Shown here one piece after another: positions 53,247 through 64,000 of a stretch of DNA of 64,000 nucleotides. Numbering within the stretch: the stretch's first letter is position 1; every line of letters begins with the position of its first letter. The stretch is from Gamsiella multidivaricata (lineage: Eukaryota; Mortierellomycota; Mortierellomycetes; Mortierellales; Mortierellaceae). The notes below the pieces were generated by a model. The model ran no database searches and was not told where the DNA came from. It saw only the letters and a program-made list of their open reading frames with translations. Both the position numbers and the translations under genes were made by a program. The DNA lies in the NCBI RefSeq assembly GCF_025024155.1, contig NW_026251753.1, forward strand, positions 186,001-250,000, written 5' to 3'.

Positions 53247-56243
53247 TTAGATTTGCTCGTGGATGTTTCCATCATTGTCAATAAATAACGGCTCATCACC
53301 ACAGCTTTCCTCCTCTCCAAGATGCATCGCAGCGGTGGTGGCCGTCTTTGCTCGCTGAGGCTGGTGGTATCGCGGCGCCTTAGACGATAAGATCGAAGAT
53401 CCACCACGTCGCTGCTGCTGTGCAATAAACTGTGGAGAGCCATCCGCGAATGGATATGCAGTCCATGTGTTCTGCTGGCCCATCCATCGCCGCTTTTCGG
53501 AGCCTCCATTCGTGCTATCGCATCCCGGTTTATCAATAGCCAAGCCGTCGTCTTCATCTGACGCCACCGCAGACGGTCGCAGGGGTTTAAGGCCAACCTC
53601 GCTCTCCTTGATGTTCTTCCACGCGTCCTGCAGGACCTTGACTCCGCGCTCGTGCTGGACTCCGAATCCCTTGCGCAACCATTCTCCCTTAACCGTGACT
53701 ACCACATGCACCGGCGGCGGCGTGTTTTCCTTATCTCCCGACCGAGATGATGAGTCGGATGCGGATGTAAAAGCCCCGGTAGCCGTTCTTCTTGGATCTC
53801 TAGCCCACCAAATATCTGTCAGCGCAGCCATACCCCAATTTTTATACTTGAGCCACCCTGCCACGCCACCAGAATTTCCTCCGCCGCCAGTATCCGAGGT
53901 TATCGTTTCGACTTCTGTGATCGAAAGCAAAGGAATCGTCACAGGTGTATTCAGAGGGAAATAGAACGCATGGATCGTCAAATGCAGTGAGCTGATAGTG
54001 ATTTGATCGTCGCTGTACAAAATAGAAGGCGGTAAAGGCGGATATCTAACCATAGCCACCGGCGCTGGGGCAGCAATCGATGGCGATGACATTGGCTGGC
54101 CTTGAGGACTATTTTGTTGGTCTTCCTCAGACGATGACGCCTGCTTCTGTATCTTGGGTGTACTCTGTTTTTGCGCCGGGTGCTTCGGCTCTTGTGATTG
54201 TTTCTTGTGTTCCTGCAACTGTGAAGATGCCTTCTCCTGAACTGGTTTGCGTGGCACGGATCTGTTTATCACTGGAGGTGGTGGTGGTGGTGGTGGTGTG
54301 TCCAGCGGGAAGTCGTCGTCGTCGTCCCAAGGTGAATCTATTGCCATAGGAGAGAGGGGAGGGGGCATGACCGGAGTGGGCGTATATGCAGCGGGTAGAG
54401 GAGAAGACTTATTGCTACGTCGCTGTGGGGTTGGTTCAGGTGTTGTTGTTGGGGGAAAAGTATGCGAAGGCCCCAGGTACCGAGAGGATGAATACTGCGA
54501 CGTTTGTTTGGGCATTTGAAGTTGTGGGTCACCTTTGCCTGCTTGATCTTGAGCAACAGCGTGTGATGTGAAATGCTGTGGAGTATTCAAGATTCTCGGA
54601 GGAATCTTTGGGGCCACCTTGGGCGGAACTAGAGCCGGGGAGGAAATCGAAGCCACGGCTGGAGATGATATTGCAGGGGCAGGGGCAGAAGCAAGAGCAG
54701 GAGCAGGAGCAGAGGCGAGAGTAGGAGCAGGAGCAAAAGTAGGAGCAGGAGCAAAAGTAGGAGCAGGAGCAGAAGTAAGAGTAAGAGCAGGAGCAAGAGT
54801 AGGAGCAGAAGCAGGAGCAGGAGCAGGAGCGGGAGCAGGATCAAGAGCAAGTGACATGCCAGGCAAAGATGAAGCGGATGTTCGGGCGCTCAATCTTGAC
54901 GACGACGAAGACGACAGTAATGATGGCGCCTTGGTGGATGTGGGTTCCAACGACGATGCTGCTAGAGGCGTGAGCGCTGCGTCAGGAAATGGAGTAAATG
55001 GCAATGGCTGAGATGGCCGATCTTTCTTGAGCTGACCTGTTGATGACAACGACAATGATGCTGAAGGTGGTGGTGGAGGAACTACTGAGACTCCAGTGTC
55101 TGATATTTCCTGAGCGCCGGATGAGATACTAGTAAAAGACGAGGATGCCTGCGATGAAGGCACTCGATCCTGCAATGACGGCGCAGTCTTGACGCTAGGT
55201 TGCGCGATATTCTTTGCACTCGCTGCCTTGCTGATAGAGCCTGTACGTGCAAACACTGAATAATCCGTTGGAAAGGCGGGAAAAGCGGGCAGGGGAGCAG
55301 GAGTTCCTGACTGAGCCGCGGATGATGAAGAGGACGAAGCAGATGAACGCGGTGAGGACTGTAACGAGGGATTCGGCAAAGTGCTCTCCAAAGAGCTGAA
55401 AAAGTCGAGGGAGCTGTCATAGTGAAGTTGGGCTTGCTTTGTCTGCTGATTTTGTTGCTGAGATTGCTGTGGCTCCTGGTGCTGGGGCCGAGAAGCTTGC
55501 TGCTGTCGGTCTCGAGAAGACACCGCCTTTGCTACATTTCTTGACGGCAGCGGCAGTGGCTCGAGCGTGGGTTTGAAGAAGTCGTCGAGCATACTCATGG
55601 ACGAGTCCTGCAATTTAATTGACGGGGTAGGTCTTGGTGCTGACGGCGCCTTCGCCTGCCGTCCTGCAGTCGAAATTGCGCTCTTTTTAGCCCTCTCGCC
55701 CATTTTTTCGCTCATGCTGTTATTGATGCTGCTGCTGATGCTGCCGCCAAATCCGCCTCCAAAGTCAACCAGGTAAGGCTGAACGGGTTCGAAACTCGTA
55801 TCGAACAGCGGATCATCATCGAGGGCCGTAGTGAAGGCGGATTTGTGGATCCTGGTGCTAGTGCTGGTGTCGCTGCTGGCATTGCTGCTGCTGCTGCTGC
55901 TGCCTGCCCTGGTAATATTAGGGTTGACCTCCTGCCGCGGCTCATGAACCTTGTGATTAACAGCTAGAGGCCCTCTTACGCTTGTGCTACCAAGGTGACC
56001 TTGGCCATTAATATCCGAAGAGGACCCGCCACCCAGGGCGCCGGCTAGGTCAAAATCCGCATTTGTACTGAATGAAAATGGTTGGTGTTGTAGTGGAGAA
56101 CGATGTTGCAGCCGCTGCTGCTGCTGTTGCTGTTGTTGTTGTTGTTGTTGCAATGGATTCGGTGAGACTCTTGGATACCGTCGAGTTGATGCCAAAGGAG
56201 CGTTATTCATGTCTGCACTCAGCCGATTGTTCATGCTCGCCAT
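53247..56243 (-). CDS. Large low-complexity protein with C-terminal PH-like domain
   Basis: Not recognised by name. A single exon gives 998 residues from the ATG at 56243. The N-terminus has a Gln tract (about 35-47). The middle is Ser/Pro/Gln-rich. Residues about 460-535 form an Ala-Pro repeat (APAP, FAPAP, ASAPAP units), and a Pro run lies near 655-662. The ordered part is C-terminal, about 740-900: ILYSDDQITISSLHLTIHAF, YFPLNTPVTIPLLSITEVET, WLKYKNWGMAALTDIWWARD, and VVVTVKGEWLRKGFGVQHER leading into VKVLQDAWKNIKE. This strand pattern with a final helix resembles a PH-like (bacterial-PH type) domain; the assignment is inference. The last residues include an acidic stretch (EEESCGDEPLFIDNDGNIHE). 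The gene is divergent from the S28 peptidase gene. Confidence 0.8.
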   Translation of the reverse strand: MASMNNRLSADMNNAPLASTRRYPRVSPNPLQQQQQQQQQQQQRLQHRSPLQHQPFSFSTNADFDLAGALGGGSSSDINGQGHLGSTSVRGPLAVNHKVHEPRQEVNPNITRAGSSSSSSNASSDTSTSTRIHKSAFTTALDDDPLFDTSFEPVQPYLVDFGGGFGGSISSSINNSMSEKMGERAKKSAISTAGRQAKAPSAPRPTPSIKLQDSSMSMLDDFFKPTLEPLPLPSRNVAKAVSSRDRQQQASRPQHQEPQQSQQQNQQTKQAQLHYDSSLDFFSSLESTLPNPSLQSSPRSSASSSSSSAAQSGTPAPLPAFPAFPTDYSVFARTGSISKAASAKNIAQPSVKTAPSLQDRVPSSQASSSFTSISSGAQEISDTGVSVVPPPPPSASLSLSSTGQLKKDRPSQPLPFTPFPDAALTPLAASSLEPTSTKAPSLLSSSSSSRLSARTSASSLPGMSLALDPAPAPAPAPASAPTLAPALTLTSAPAPTFAPAPTFAPAPTLASAPAPALASAPAPAISSPAVASISSPALVPPKVAPKIPPRILNTPQHFTSHAVAQDQAGKGDPQLQMPKQTSQYSSSRYLGPSHTFPPTTTPEPTPQRRSNKSSPLPAAYTPTPVMPPPLSPMAIDSPWDDDDDFPLDTPPPPPPPPVINRSVPRKPVQEKASSQLQEHKKQSQEPKHPAQKQSTPKIQKQASSSEEDQQNSPQGQPMSSPSIAAPAPVAMVRYPPLPPSILYSDDQITISSLHLTIHAFYFPLNTPVTIPLLSITEVETITSDTGGGGNSGGVAGWLKYKNWGMAALTDIWWARDPRRTATGAFTSASDSSSRSGDKENTPPPVHVVVTVKGEWLRKGFGVQHERGVKVLQDAWKNIKESEVGLKPLRPSAVASDEDDGLAIDKPGCDSTNGGSEKRRWMGQQNTWTAYPFADGSPQFIAQQQRRGGSSILSSKAPRYHQPQRAKTATTAAMHLGEEESCGDEPLFIDNDGNIHEQI
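54670..54850. repeat. Imperfect GGAGCA-type tandem repeat encoding Ala-Pro units
   Basis: About 180 bases of GGAGCAGGAGCA-like hexamers and diverged 12-18-base units, read on the minus strand as Ala-Pro-rich sequence inside the gene at 53247-56243. Units are multiples of three, so expansions keep the frame. Confidence 0.85.
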
Positions 56244-56244
56244 G

Positions 56245-57885
56245 GCTTGTAGCAACCGAGATATGCGACTTGGATGTCTTCAGCAACTGTACAGTTGAAT
56301 GCGATAATACCACGGTTATGTCAGTGATGCGTTCTACGCTGTCGATGGTGTCGTTGGGACTAATATTACACGGCAAACTTATGGTGTGATTCAAAGAGTG
56401 GGTACTAATCGGCGACTGGTCACGACCATGGGATAACGCATTATCCTTTACCTTCTGCTCCGCCTTCCACCTAGTGGCGGCTGAGTGAATGCGAGGATGG
56501 GGGAGTGAAGGGTCGAGGGGGAAAGATGACTTGCGGTTGTGGTAGGCGGGGGAGAGAAAGGGGTGGTGGTGTGAAGTGTGGAGCGAGGAGGATGTGCTAG
56601 AGGAGCAGAATAGGGGGGTGCTTCAGGGAGTAACAGAGAGAGAAGAGAGGCGAGTGAGGAGGTGGAGCGAATGACTGGAATGGGAATGAGTCGACAAGGA
56701 AATGGATGCAGAGAGGGGAATGGAGGAGGAGGAGGAGGGAGCAGAGCGAATGAGAAAGAGGGCAAGGACGGCGAGGGTTAGTACGTGTATAGGAGTGTGG
56801 GCAGAGGTGCAATTGGCTGGGCGGGTTGGCTAATAGGCGGGTGAGATGGGGGAAGAGGAAGGAAGAAACGCTGCGTAGTCGTTTCAGCAGAAATGGTAAA
56901 AAGGCAAAGGGCAGGCATGGGGCACATCATCTGACCTGCCAGTTACGGAGGGAGTCGAGAGAGTCAAGACGACGGCGAAGAAAGGACGAAGAAAGGCCGA
57001 AGAAGACGATCGAGAAGAGGAAGGGGGTGGGTGCATTGCCCGCTATCGCTCGGGTTGGCGATCATCATGACACCAGGCGCGCGCGGACAGACAGACAGGC
57101 GCAGCACCGCATCCCGTCGTTGCCGTTGTGTTCACCCCTCCCAGCAACACGTATGCCCGAGAGCAGCACTGTATTCTGAAGCATACGTCTACGCACAGAT
57201 CCACGTGCGACAAAAAAAAGCGCTTTGCCCACCAACCCGGTAGATATAAACCTTATTTATCTCAACCTCTGACTGTGGTTAAGGACCACCGATGCGAGAT
57301 ATCTTTTTTATCACACCAGAACTAAGTCCTGTTTGAATAAGAACCGGCTGCCATCCAACTGATACTATTACGCTGCATGTCACCGTCACTGCTGGTACTT
57401 ACTTTCCACGTTCTCTCTCCTCCTAGCTTTCCTTTTGACAACCAAAAAGGTACATATTCATCACTCCGGCGACCTATTACAACAGCATCAGACACACTGA
57501 CTACTCCTGGCTCCAGCTACCACGCTACCACATTATCTTCGTTAGGGCGCATTGTAATAGCTTGAAGCTATGTCGTCAGTGCGAACTAGCTGCTTTTCAT
57601 CTCCTCCCTCGCCTCATAGCGGCATTCGACACACACCGTGAACAACTTAATCCTTTCTGGCTTCTTCTGCGGCTCTTGATTCCTCCCTCGACATGTTTCT
57701 CGCTTGAACAACGATATGAACCACCATCATCTCTCGAAACAGGACCATCGCCACCGCCTTTTCATCTATTTCATCAAGAACACCGGCCAACTCGACCTAC
57801 GGACCGTCTGTAACTTGACAATAACCAACAACAACACCAGCGACCACTCTTTTTTCTTTTTCTTTTCTTATTGATAGTCGCCAAA
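56245..57885. other. Divergent intergenic region
   Basis: 1.6 kb between the PH-like-domain gene (-) and the S28 peptidase gene (+). The half near 56450-57020 is strongly purine-rich on the plus strand (GGAGG/GAGAA runs), consistent with a CT-rich leader on the minus strand. 57840-57870 is a T/C leader before the ATG at 57889. No gene was seen. Confidence 0.6.
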
Positions 57886-57888
57886 TAA

Positions 57889-60800
57889 ATGACGCAAACT
57901 TTATCGTTTCTCCTCCTGGCCTGTGTGACACTTCTCTATTTAGCGATAGCCACACCACAATTCACACAAGCATCCGTCCTTCCAAGAACCGGATACAGAC
58001 GTCCTCACCATGTCCTTTCTTATTCGCAAGCAAACAAGGAACGGGACGATAATGGAGAACGAAAGCCGCTTATTCAAGATGTGGAAACAGTACCCATAAC
58101 TGCTAATATCCTGCGTGACAGTCCGAAGAGCCATCATCTCCCTTCAAGTAAAGATCCTGTTCGAGTCGAAGAGCCTTTCATGAACCAGCAGTCGTCTACA
58201 TTGGAGCGAGGTCACCCCATGTCGATAAAGAACCACCACATGACGCGATCCCCATTCATCAAGACCCTAGGCTTGCGACACAAATCAACAATGAGCTGGG
58301 ACATGAGAGCGAGGGCAGAGAACCAGGCGCAGTGGAGTACTTTCAGGCGCCAGTTCGAAACAGGACGACCGAGTGACCGCATTGCCGACAACGAAGCAGG
58401 TGTCGCAGAGGGACAACATTCATTAACTGAAGCCTTGGCTACAGATGGTTCAGTCGTAGTGGTTGCCAGTGGCGATGGTGATAGCGAAGTCACTCAAAAT
58501 GAGTTTGTAGAAGAAGCAGCGACTGAGGAAGAGCAGGATGGTCCTGGAAATTATTATTTCCGCCAAGTGCTGGATCATTTTTCAGGATCGAACAACCTAG
58601 CTGTACCCAAGTCCTCGCCTTTGCAGTCTCTCCTAGGATCCTCGAATAACAACAACACGTTCCGACAATATTACTATATCAACAGCGAGTTTTATAAACC
58701 AGGTACGTATCTTCGCAGCTTATTGCCACGTTCACCAAAGCATGCATCAGATTTGTATCGCGTGGACTTTGACCCTTTGGTTTCATTGTAGGTGGTCCGA
58801 TCATTCTGTGGATACCAGGGGAGAGCCCGCTACATACGCTCTTTCTCCGTCGTGGCCTCGCCTACGAACTTGCCAACGCAACTTCAGGTTTGCTCGTCGC
58901 ATTAGAGCATCGGTTCTACGGCAGTTCTATACCGAGGTTCCAGGACTCTTCCACTGCTGCCAATAATATCATATCCGATCATAAAGTCCGACAGGAGACC
59001 GAAAATAATATTGGATCAAGAAGAAGCGTCTGGGGATCATCCTCAGTGGCACGAACCCATCCAAGGACTACCTCTGCCCGAGCATCCGATACAGAGATCA
59101 AAGGTGACGGCGACGGTTCCGACGGCAGCGCCGACAATACTTCAATGAGAAACAGCAGCAAAGGCCATGGTAACAAGGGTAACCAAGAAGAAATGGAGGG
59201 TTTACCGCTAGATTTGCTAAAGTACTTGACCGTCGATCAGACCATCGAGGATATCGCGTCCTTTATAGACCATTTCTCAATCCTACAACCATCTTTCTAT
59301 CCCGCGGACGAAGAAGATACCGCAGAAATGCGCTGGATCCTTGCAGGTTGCTCGTATGGTGGAAGCCTCGCAGCCTGGGCCCGACGGAGATACCCATCAA
59401 AAGTCTTTGCAGCCTTTGCATCCTCTGCACCCGTACGTTCAGAACTGGACTTTTTCGAATACAGTACTTCCCAAACAGATATTTTAGGGAAGCAGTGCTC
59501 AGCACGTCTAGCCCATGCCAGGGATTTTCTCGATGGCGCGCTACAGATGACGGACGAGTTTATGCAGCAGATGGTCCATTTGAACAAAGCTATCCCAGGT
59601 AGTGAATTCACCAGCTCAACAAAGAACAATTCTTTGCAACCGCGGTCTTCTCAAAATAACAACGATAGTCAAGCATCTTTCACATCCAGTCAAACAATCA
59701 AGGAGGTTAAAAGGGAGGCAAGGGAGGCAGCCAAACTTGAAGTTCTGAACTGGTTTAGCCCAGACTTTGCACACGACTACGCTCAAGAGGGAGAGGAGGT
59801 TCATGCGGCAGGATGGATCTGGTGGACGGTGGCCAGTGCGGTCCAGTATAATGGCATCGTCACCCCACCAACAGTCGAGCCAGCCAAAACAGCCATCGAT
59901 ATCTTGTGCGAAACGATGGCGAAAACTGACAGCCAGGACTTGAACGAATGGCCTTTTGGGAGCTTATTTATGCTCAAAGGCGACGCGTTGCTCGAATCTG
60001 CTCGATATGCGAAAGCACTTGCCATGTGGTTCAGAGACATGCAATACTTTACCCCAACCAGGATCGGGGACTTGCAGCCCCCTGATCTGGACCCAAACTC
60101 GATGCAAAATTTGGCCAGTATGGCCTGGCTGTGGCAGACCTGCAGCGAGCTGGGATATCTTCAAACCTCACGGCCATCCAGCTGCTGCTGCCCCTCAGCT
60201 TCCGCACCCAAATCGCCCGCGAAAAATTCGGTCAAATTCAGAGATAACAGCAACACTTCGCCTTCCGAAGACCTTGCATCCACTTCAAACGCGACATGCT
60301 TAGTCAGCGACTGGACGTCGCTACATGAGACAATGTCCTTATTATCGCGCTCAGTGCCATCTACCTCATGCTGCAGAGGTGTAGCACCGAATCCGCCCTC
60401 CAATGCCTCGTCTTGCTTGGCCTGTCGGTGTCATGCCACCAAATCCCAGGTAAAGGAGAGTGTGTTCTCACGGCTTCTTACCCTGGAGGCCGCCTGGCAG
60501 GAGTGCCAATTCTACTTTGGCATGACACATTCGGACAGTAAAGAATCCATGAATACGTCCAACAAGCAAACCAAATCACAGAGATCATTGCAGCACCGTG
60601 TTGGTGGAAAGCATAGGGTCCCGCGTGGTGACCAGCATGGCAGTGGTGGCGACAATGGTTCCCCTGGTAGATCGAGGAGCAAGCTGCGGTTGTTGCATGA
60701 ATACCCGGACGTGGATCAGAACGTCAACATGAAATTTCATGGCTGGGAAATCGCAACAGAACCGAGCTCTGGCACGAGCGACGAGGAGATAGAACGTTCA

Positions 60801-61742
60801 AGGAACGCACGGCCCGAACAAGCAGGACATATAATCGATACAGCCATCGTCGCAGGAGTTCCATCCGCAACACCAGATTGTCGCTTTATGGGCCATACTA
60901 ATAGGTCCACATCTGGGAGCCGCGAGGACTTTGACATACTTCGACCTGACCATGCAGGTAGTGGTGGAGTCGGCCGGTACTATTTTACGAATGGCGAAAA
61001 TGATCCCTGGAAAGAGCTCACGCTAGCCAGCCATCTGGCGCTTGAGTTTTTGAAGCAGGAAGACGACAGGAGAAAAATGGTCTCCGTATCCACCCCATCT
61101 ACCTTAAATCCTCTTCCTATAGTGGATTCAACGCAGCTGAATCGAAAGCCGACAATACCAACTTTGGCAACGGCGTCAGCAGATTTGTCCTCAGCTACAG
61201 CCATCCCAATGCATCCTCCCGGGATAGTATTTCGGAACTCGACAGGAAAAGCACCTAGTGGTCCTTCAAAAATCTACCCTATTCAGTCTCGTCCTCGACC
61301 GCGCGACCAAAAGCACCATCGACTGAGACGCCGTGGACGTGGAAAAGACAGCCCTTCTCTCAATCCGAATCTCCAAAACGGTGCGAACGAGGACGGGGAC
61401 GACGACGAAGAGAAATCGAGTACAAGATCCACTTTGCAGAGCCATGATCGCCACAATCTACCTATGGGGCAGGGTACTGAAAAGGATACCAACAACAGGG
61501 GCGAAGATAAGAGCGAAAGGAAGACCATCTTGAGGATTATTCCTGGTGCTAGCCACTGTCAAGACATTCTGTACCAGTCCAGCGATCTAGAATCCGTGGA
61601 ACTGCGAGAAGAGAGGCAGCATGTGCTGAAAACCTTTGTGCACTGGATCGAGCAAGATGTTCAGAGACTCCAGCTTATTCGGAAGCAGGAGCAGCGATTC
61701 ACAAAAGGCATAAATTCACAAAATAGCGAATGCAGAATATAA
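57889..61742 (+). CDS. S28-family serine carboxypeptidase, much enlarged
   Basis: S28 peptidases (lysosomal Pro-X carboxypeptidase, DPP2, thymus-specific serine protease) release residues next to proline. Exons 57889..58702 and 58792..61742 join in phase and give 1254 residues, against about 450-550 for typical members. A signal peptide is visible (LSFLLLACVTLLYLAIATPQ). The catalytic fold starts near 228 with YYFRQVLDHFSG, then GGPIILWIPGES, GLLVALEHRFYGSSIP, LTVDQTIEDIASFIDHF, GCSYGGSLAAWARRRYPSKV (Ser about 459) and FAAFASSAPV; later come YYFTNGENDPWKELTLAS (Asp about 1009) and IIPGASHCQDI (His about 1192). The triad is therefore complete. The elbow is GCSYGG where the family usually has GGSYGG. 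Extra length lies in a 200-residue polar N-terminus and Ser/Gly/Asn-rich insertions (about 310-370, 655-720, 785-900, 1035-1180). Confidence 0.92.
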
Positions 61743-61822
61743 ACAAATATAAAAAACAGCTATATTTGTGTATGCATATTTCTGCCTATGCTGGTGTGAG
61801 GAGATGCTTGAGGTAGAAATAT

Positions 61823-63538
61823 TTACTTGCCCTTGTAAACGGGCTTTCTCTTTTCGCGGAATGCAGCGAGACCTATGAATATGAGGGAGCAAGGATTTAC
61901 TGTCAGAATTTCTGATACTCTCTGTGATCAAAACAAAGCGCAGTGCCTGCTATACTCTTTGCATTCATTACCTTCCAGACGGTCCTCAGAAGGCATGATT
62001 TGGGCGTAGCAAGCCTGCTCGTATTCCAATCCAGAATCACTGCAGGTATGAAAATAAGTGATGAAGAAAAAATGTGTCATAAGCATTGTTAGACTTCTCG
62101 CCGGGCCTCCGTTTGAACGCGTCTTGCACAGCAGACACTCTCATGAACTTACATCTCAAACTGGGTACCCTTGTCGATGGCGCTCTTAGCCATGCGGATG
62201 GCGAGAGGTCCCATAGGCAACATCTCGCGTGCAACCTCAAGAGCCTTGTTATATGCCGAATCCTCCTCGACAGCGTGGTTCAAAATGCCCATCTCCTTGG
62301 CAGCAGCAGAATTGAGGATCTTTGACGAGTAAATCAACTCCTTTGCTTTGGGGATTCCAATCAAGCGAGGCAAGCGCTGCGTACCGCCAGCGCTATATAT
62401 TCAACCAGATTGAGGTCAACTATTAGACCACAGGAACAAAACAACACAAACGTTTCCAAGTTTGTTTCATCAAACGTACCCGGGAATAATGGCCAACTTG
62501 GTCTCGACGAGTCCAATCTTGACCTTCTTGTTACCTCCTCCAACACGCAAATCGCAGCAGAGGGCCATCTCCAAACCACCTCCGAGAGCAGCTCCATCAA
62601 TGACGGCAATCGTGGGGATGGGCAGTGTCTCGAGCTCCCTGAAGCTATCTCTGAGGCCAGCCAAGAACTGCTTGACCTCCGTCAAGTTCATAGTCGAGCG
62701 TTCCTGTTTGTCCAATGAAATGAGAAAAGTGCACGTATCGTAGCGCATGTCGTACAGTTAATGTCAGATTTCTTGTCACTTCCTTCAAGATGGCGGTTCC
62801 TGACAGAGTTCTTTATTCGCTTACCCTCAGATCAGCGCCGGCGCAGAACGCACCCTCAACCAAACTCCTAATAACGACCACTCTAGCATCCCTATGTTAT
62901 AGTGAACATCGCAAACATAATAGATTTTGGTGTTAGTTTGATGGCAAGAATACTTCAGGACCAACTGGTCTGCTACACGCTAAAGTAAACAGATTACTCC
63001 AACGCGCACATGTCACTGCGTGGACGCGTGTGTGAACGCTAGGCACGGACTCAATTGCTTTCGGAGAGAGAGTCTCTCAGTCTAGCCCATTCATATCCTT
63101 TTCTGTCAAGATGCAACTTACTGATCATAGCGGAGCTCATGGAGGGCATCACGGAACTCGCGCACGAACTTGCGCGACAAGGCATTGAAAGCCTTGGGGC
63201 GGTTAAAATTGACAACAGCGATACCTAGTGAGGGACGGATCCATCCGGTGTGAGTCGCTTTGCGTTTGCTGGATTGAATTGCTGAGTGGTCTTTCTTGCG
63301 CAAAGACGTCTGTCTTGCTGGTGCAAACCACCGTGGGAAAAATAGAAAATTCGAGCGGAGATCAGGGCTTACCGGTGTCGTCGCCAGTCAAACGCTCGAT
63401 GAAGCATTCCTTTCCCTCTGGATGAGCAGCGGACTGCTGGGTCGTGGAGATGAATCGGATTCCTGATGAGGCTGAGGGAACAATTGATCTGTGCAGACGC
63501 TGGGGTTGGAAGCTGCGGGCGAGGAACGTGCGGAGCAT
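61823..63538 (-). CDS. AUH: Mitochondrial enoyl-CoA hydratase, AUH (methylglutaconyl-CoA hydratase) type
   Basis: Crotonase-fold hydratase. AUH-type members hydrate 3-methylglutaconyl-CoA in leucine breakdown in mitochondria. Seven exons close in phase and give 305 residues: 63538..63373, 63224..63122, 62891..62825, 62703..62480, 62392..62153, 62039..61972 and 61872..61823. The N-terminus is a basic presequence ([17 protein letters not shown]). Family blocks are [40 protein letters not shown] (first oxyanion-hole strand), [40 protein letters not shown] sequence split by the 62479 intron (catalytic Glu region), [17 protein letters not shown] and the C-terminal [13 protein letters not shown]. 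The [12 protein letters not shown] stretch and the [14 protein letters not shown] wording are closest to AUH and short-chain enoyl-CoA hydratases; AUH is favoured, but substrate choice is inferred. Confidence 0.92.
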
Positions 63539-63539
63539 G

Positions 63540-64000
63540 CTGGGGAAATCGGCTTTAGTAAGAGAGTGGAGAAGGGGAGAAAGAGTGGAGTGAGGAAATT
63601 GATGAGGCGCTCAAATTTAGCGGCTGTCTGCGATCGCATTGGCAGTAAGGGGCACAGAATTGCCAGGGCATCCACCAAAGCATGGCCGCCACGATGCGTT
63701 CCGGGGTGCTTCCCTGAGACATTTGGTCTCTCCATCCTTTTGCTGGCGCCATGGGATGGATACCAACAAACAAATTCATTCCTATCTGCAATCCTTCAGT
63801 GTCACCAGCTTACACTCTAAATTGTACGACTATTGATTGATCCGTCCTCGTCTCTGCAACATCTTTACGTGAAAATGAAATGATAATGATACATGGGTTG
63901 TAATATGTATATTAACTTAGTTGGTTGGATATAAACATGAATGAGTCTAGGACTCGGCGCGGAAGGATAAGAGGTAGACCATCCGTGTTGGGGTATCTAG
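63540..64000. other. Upstream region of the AUH-type gene to the window edge
   Basis: No supported gene. The stretch is the 5' region of the minus-strand hydratase gene; ATG-poor short frames only. Confidence 0.5.

Noticed and set aside
54629..54850. Leucine-run frame resembling a membrane segment
   Set aside because: Alternative frame of the GGAGCA-type repeat coding Ala-Pro units; pure Leu runs from a hexamer repeat are not a membrane protein.
58742..58966. 74-codon frame across the S28 peptidase intron
   Set aside because: It is the alternative frame that runs through the intron; the spliced frame gives the conserved GGPIILWIPGES block.

Overview
The window is eukaryotic and looks like nuclear DNA of an early-diverging filamentous fungus, most likely Mortierellaceae (Mortierella/Linnemannia type). 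The reasons are short introns with GTAAGT/GTATGT donors and pyrimidine-rich acceptors, up to eight exons per gene, AATAAA sites after stop codons, fungal families (Sho1, fungal acyl-CoA oxidase, an RRT8/EI24-like protein, a PA-TM-RING protein) and long Gln, Ser and Ala/Pro tracts. The placement is inference. No rRNA, tRNA, CRISPR array or intact transposon was recognised. Exon coordinates below come from reading splice sites by eye and checking that frame and phase close; none was tested against transcripts.

Layout. 0-3.4 kb: the 3' part of ARPC3 (Arp2/3 complex) converges on an unrecognised Ser/Pro-rich coiled-coil gene on the minus strand. 3.4-7.6 kb: gene-poor, with a decayed gene copy. 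7.6-21.8 kb: a coiled-coil protein, a HIT-family protein divergent from an EI24/RRT8-like membrane protein, an HSL-type alpha/beta hydrolase, a peroxisomal acyl-CoA oxidase ending in SKL, and a polyglutamine protein. 22.4-31.0 kb: the osmosensor Sho1 (-), a decayed ABCC transporter fragment (-), and succinyl-CoA ligase beta (-) divergent from complex III subunit QCR8 (+). 31.3-36.9 kb: tRNA methyltransferase TRM13 (-), a small DUF606/YdcZ-like transporter, and an eight-exon Arb2-domain protein. 37.5-42.9 kb: a full-length ABCC/MRP transporter. 43.4-50.6 kb: an acidic coiled-coil protein, a GNAT-like relic, an intron-bearing transcript candidate without a long ORF, a PA-TM-RING E3 ligase and a single-pass membrane protein. 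50.6-53.2 kb: gene-poor, with a second copy of the decayed family seen at 4 kb. 53.2-63.5 kb: a low-complexity protein with a PH-like C-terminal domain, a very enlarged S28 serine carboxypeptidase, and a mitochondrial AUH-type enoyl-CoA hydratase.

How the genes relate. There is no biosynthetic cluster. Several genes serve lipid and mitochondrial metabolism (acyl-CoA oxidase, AUH-type hydratase, succinyl-CoA ligase, QCR8, the HSL-type hydrolase), but they have separate promoters. The least expected content lies in the gene-poor stretches: two relics of one unrecognised gene family near opposite ends of the window, an ABCC relic 11 kb from an intact ABCC gene, and a spliced-looking locus with only a 17-codon ORF.
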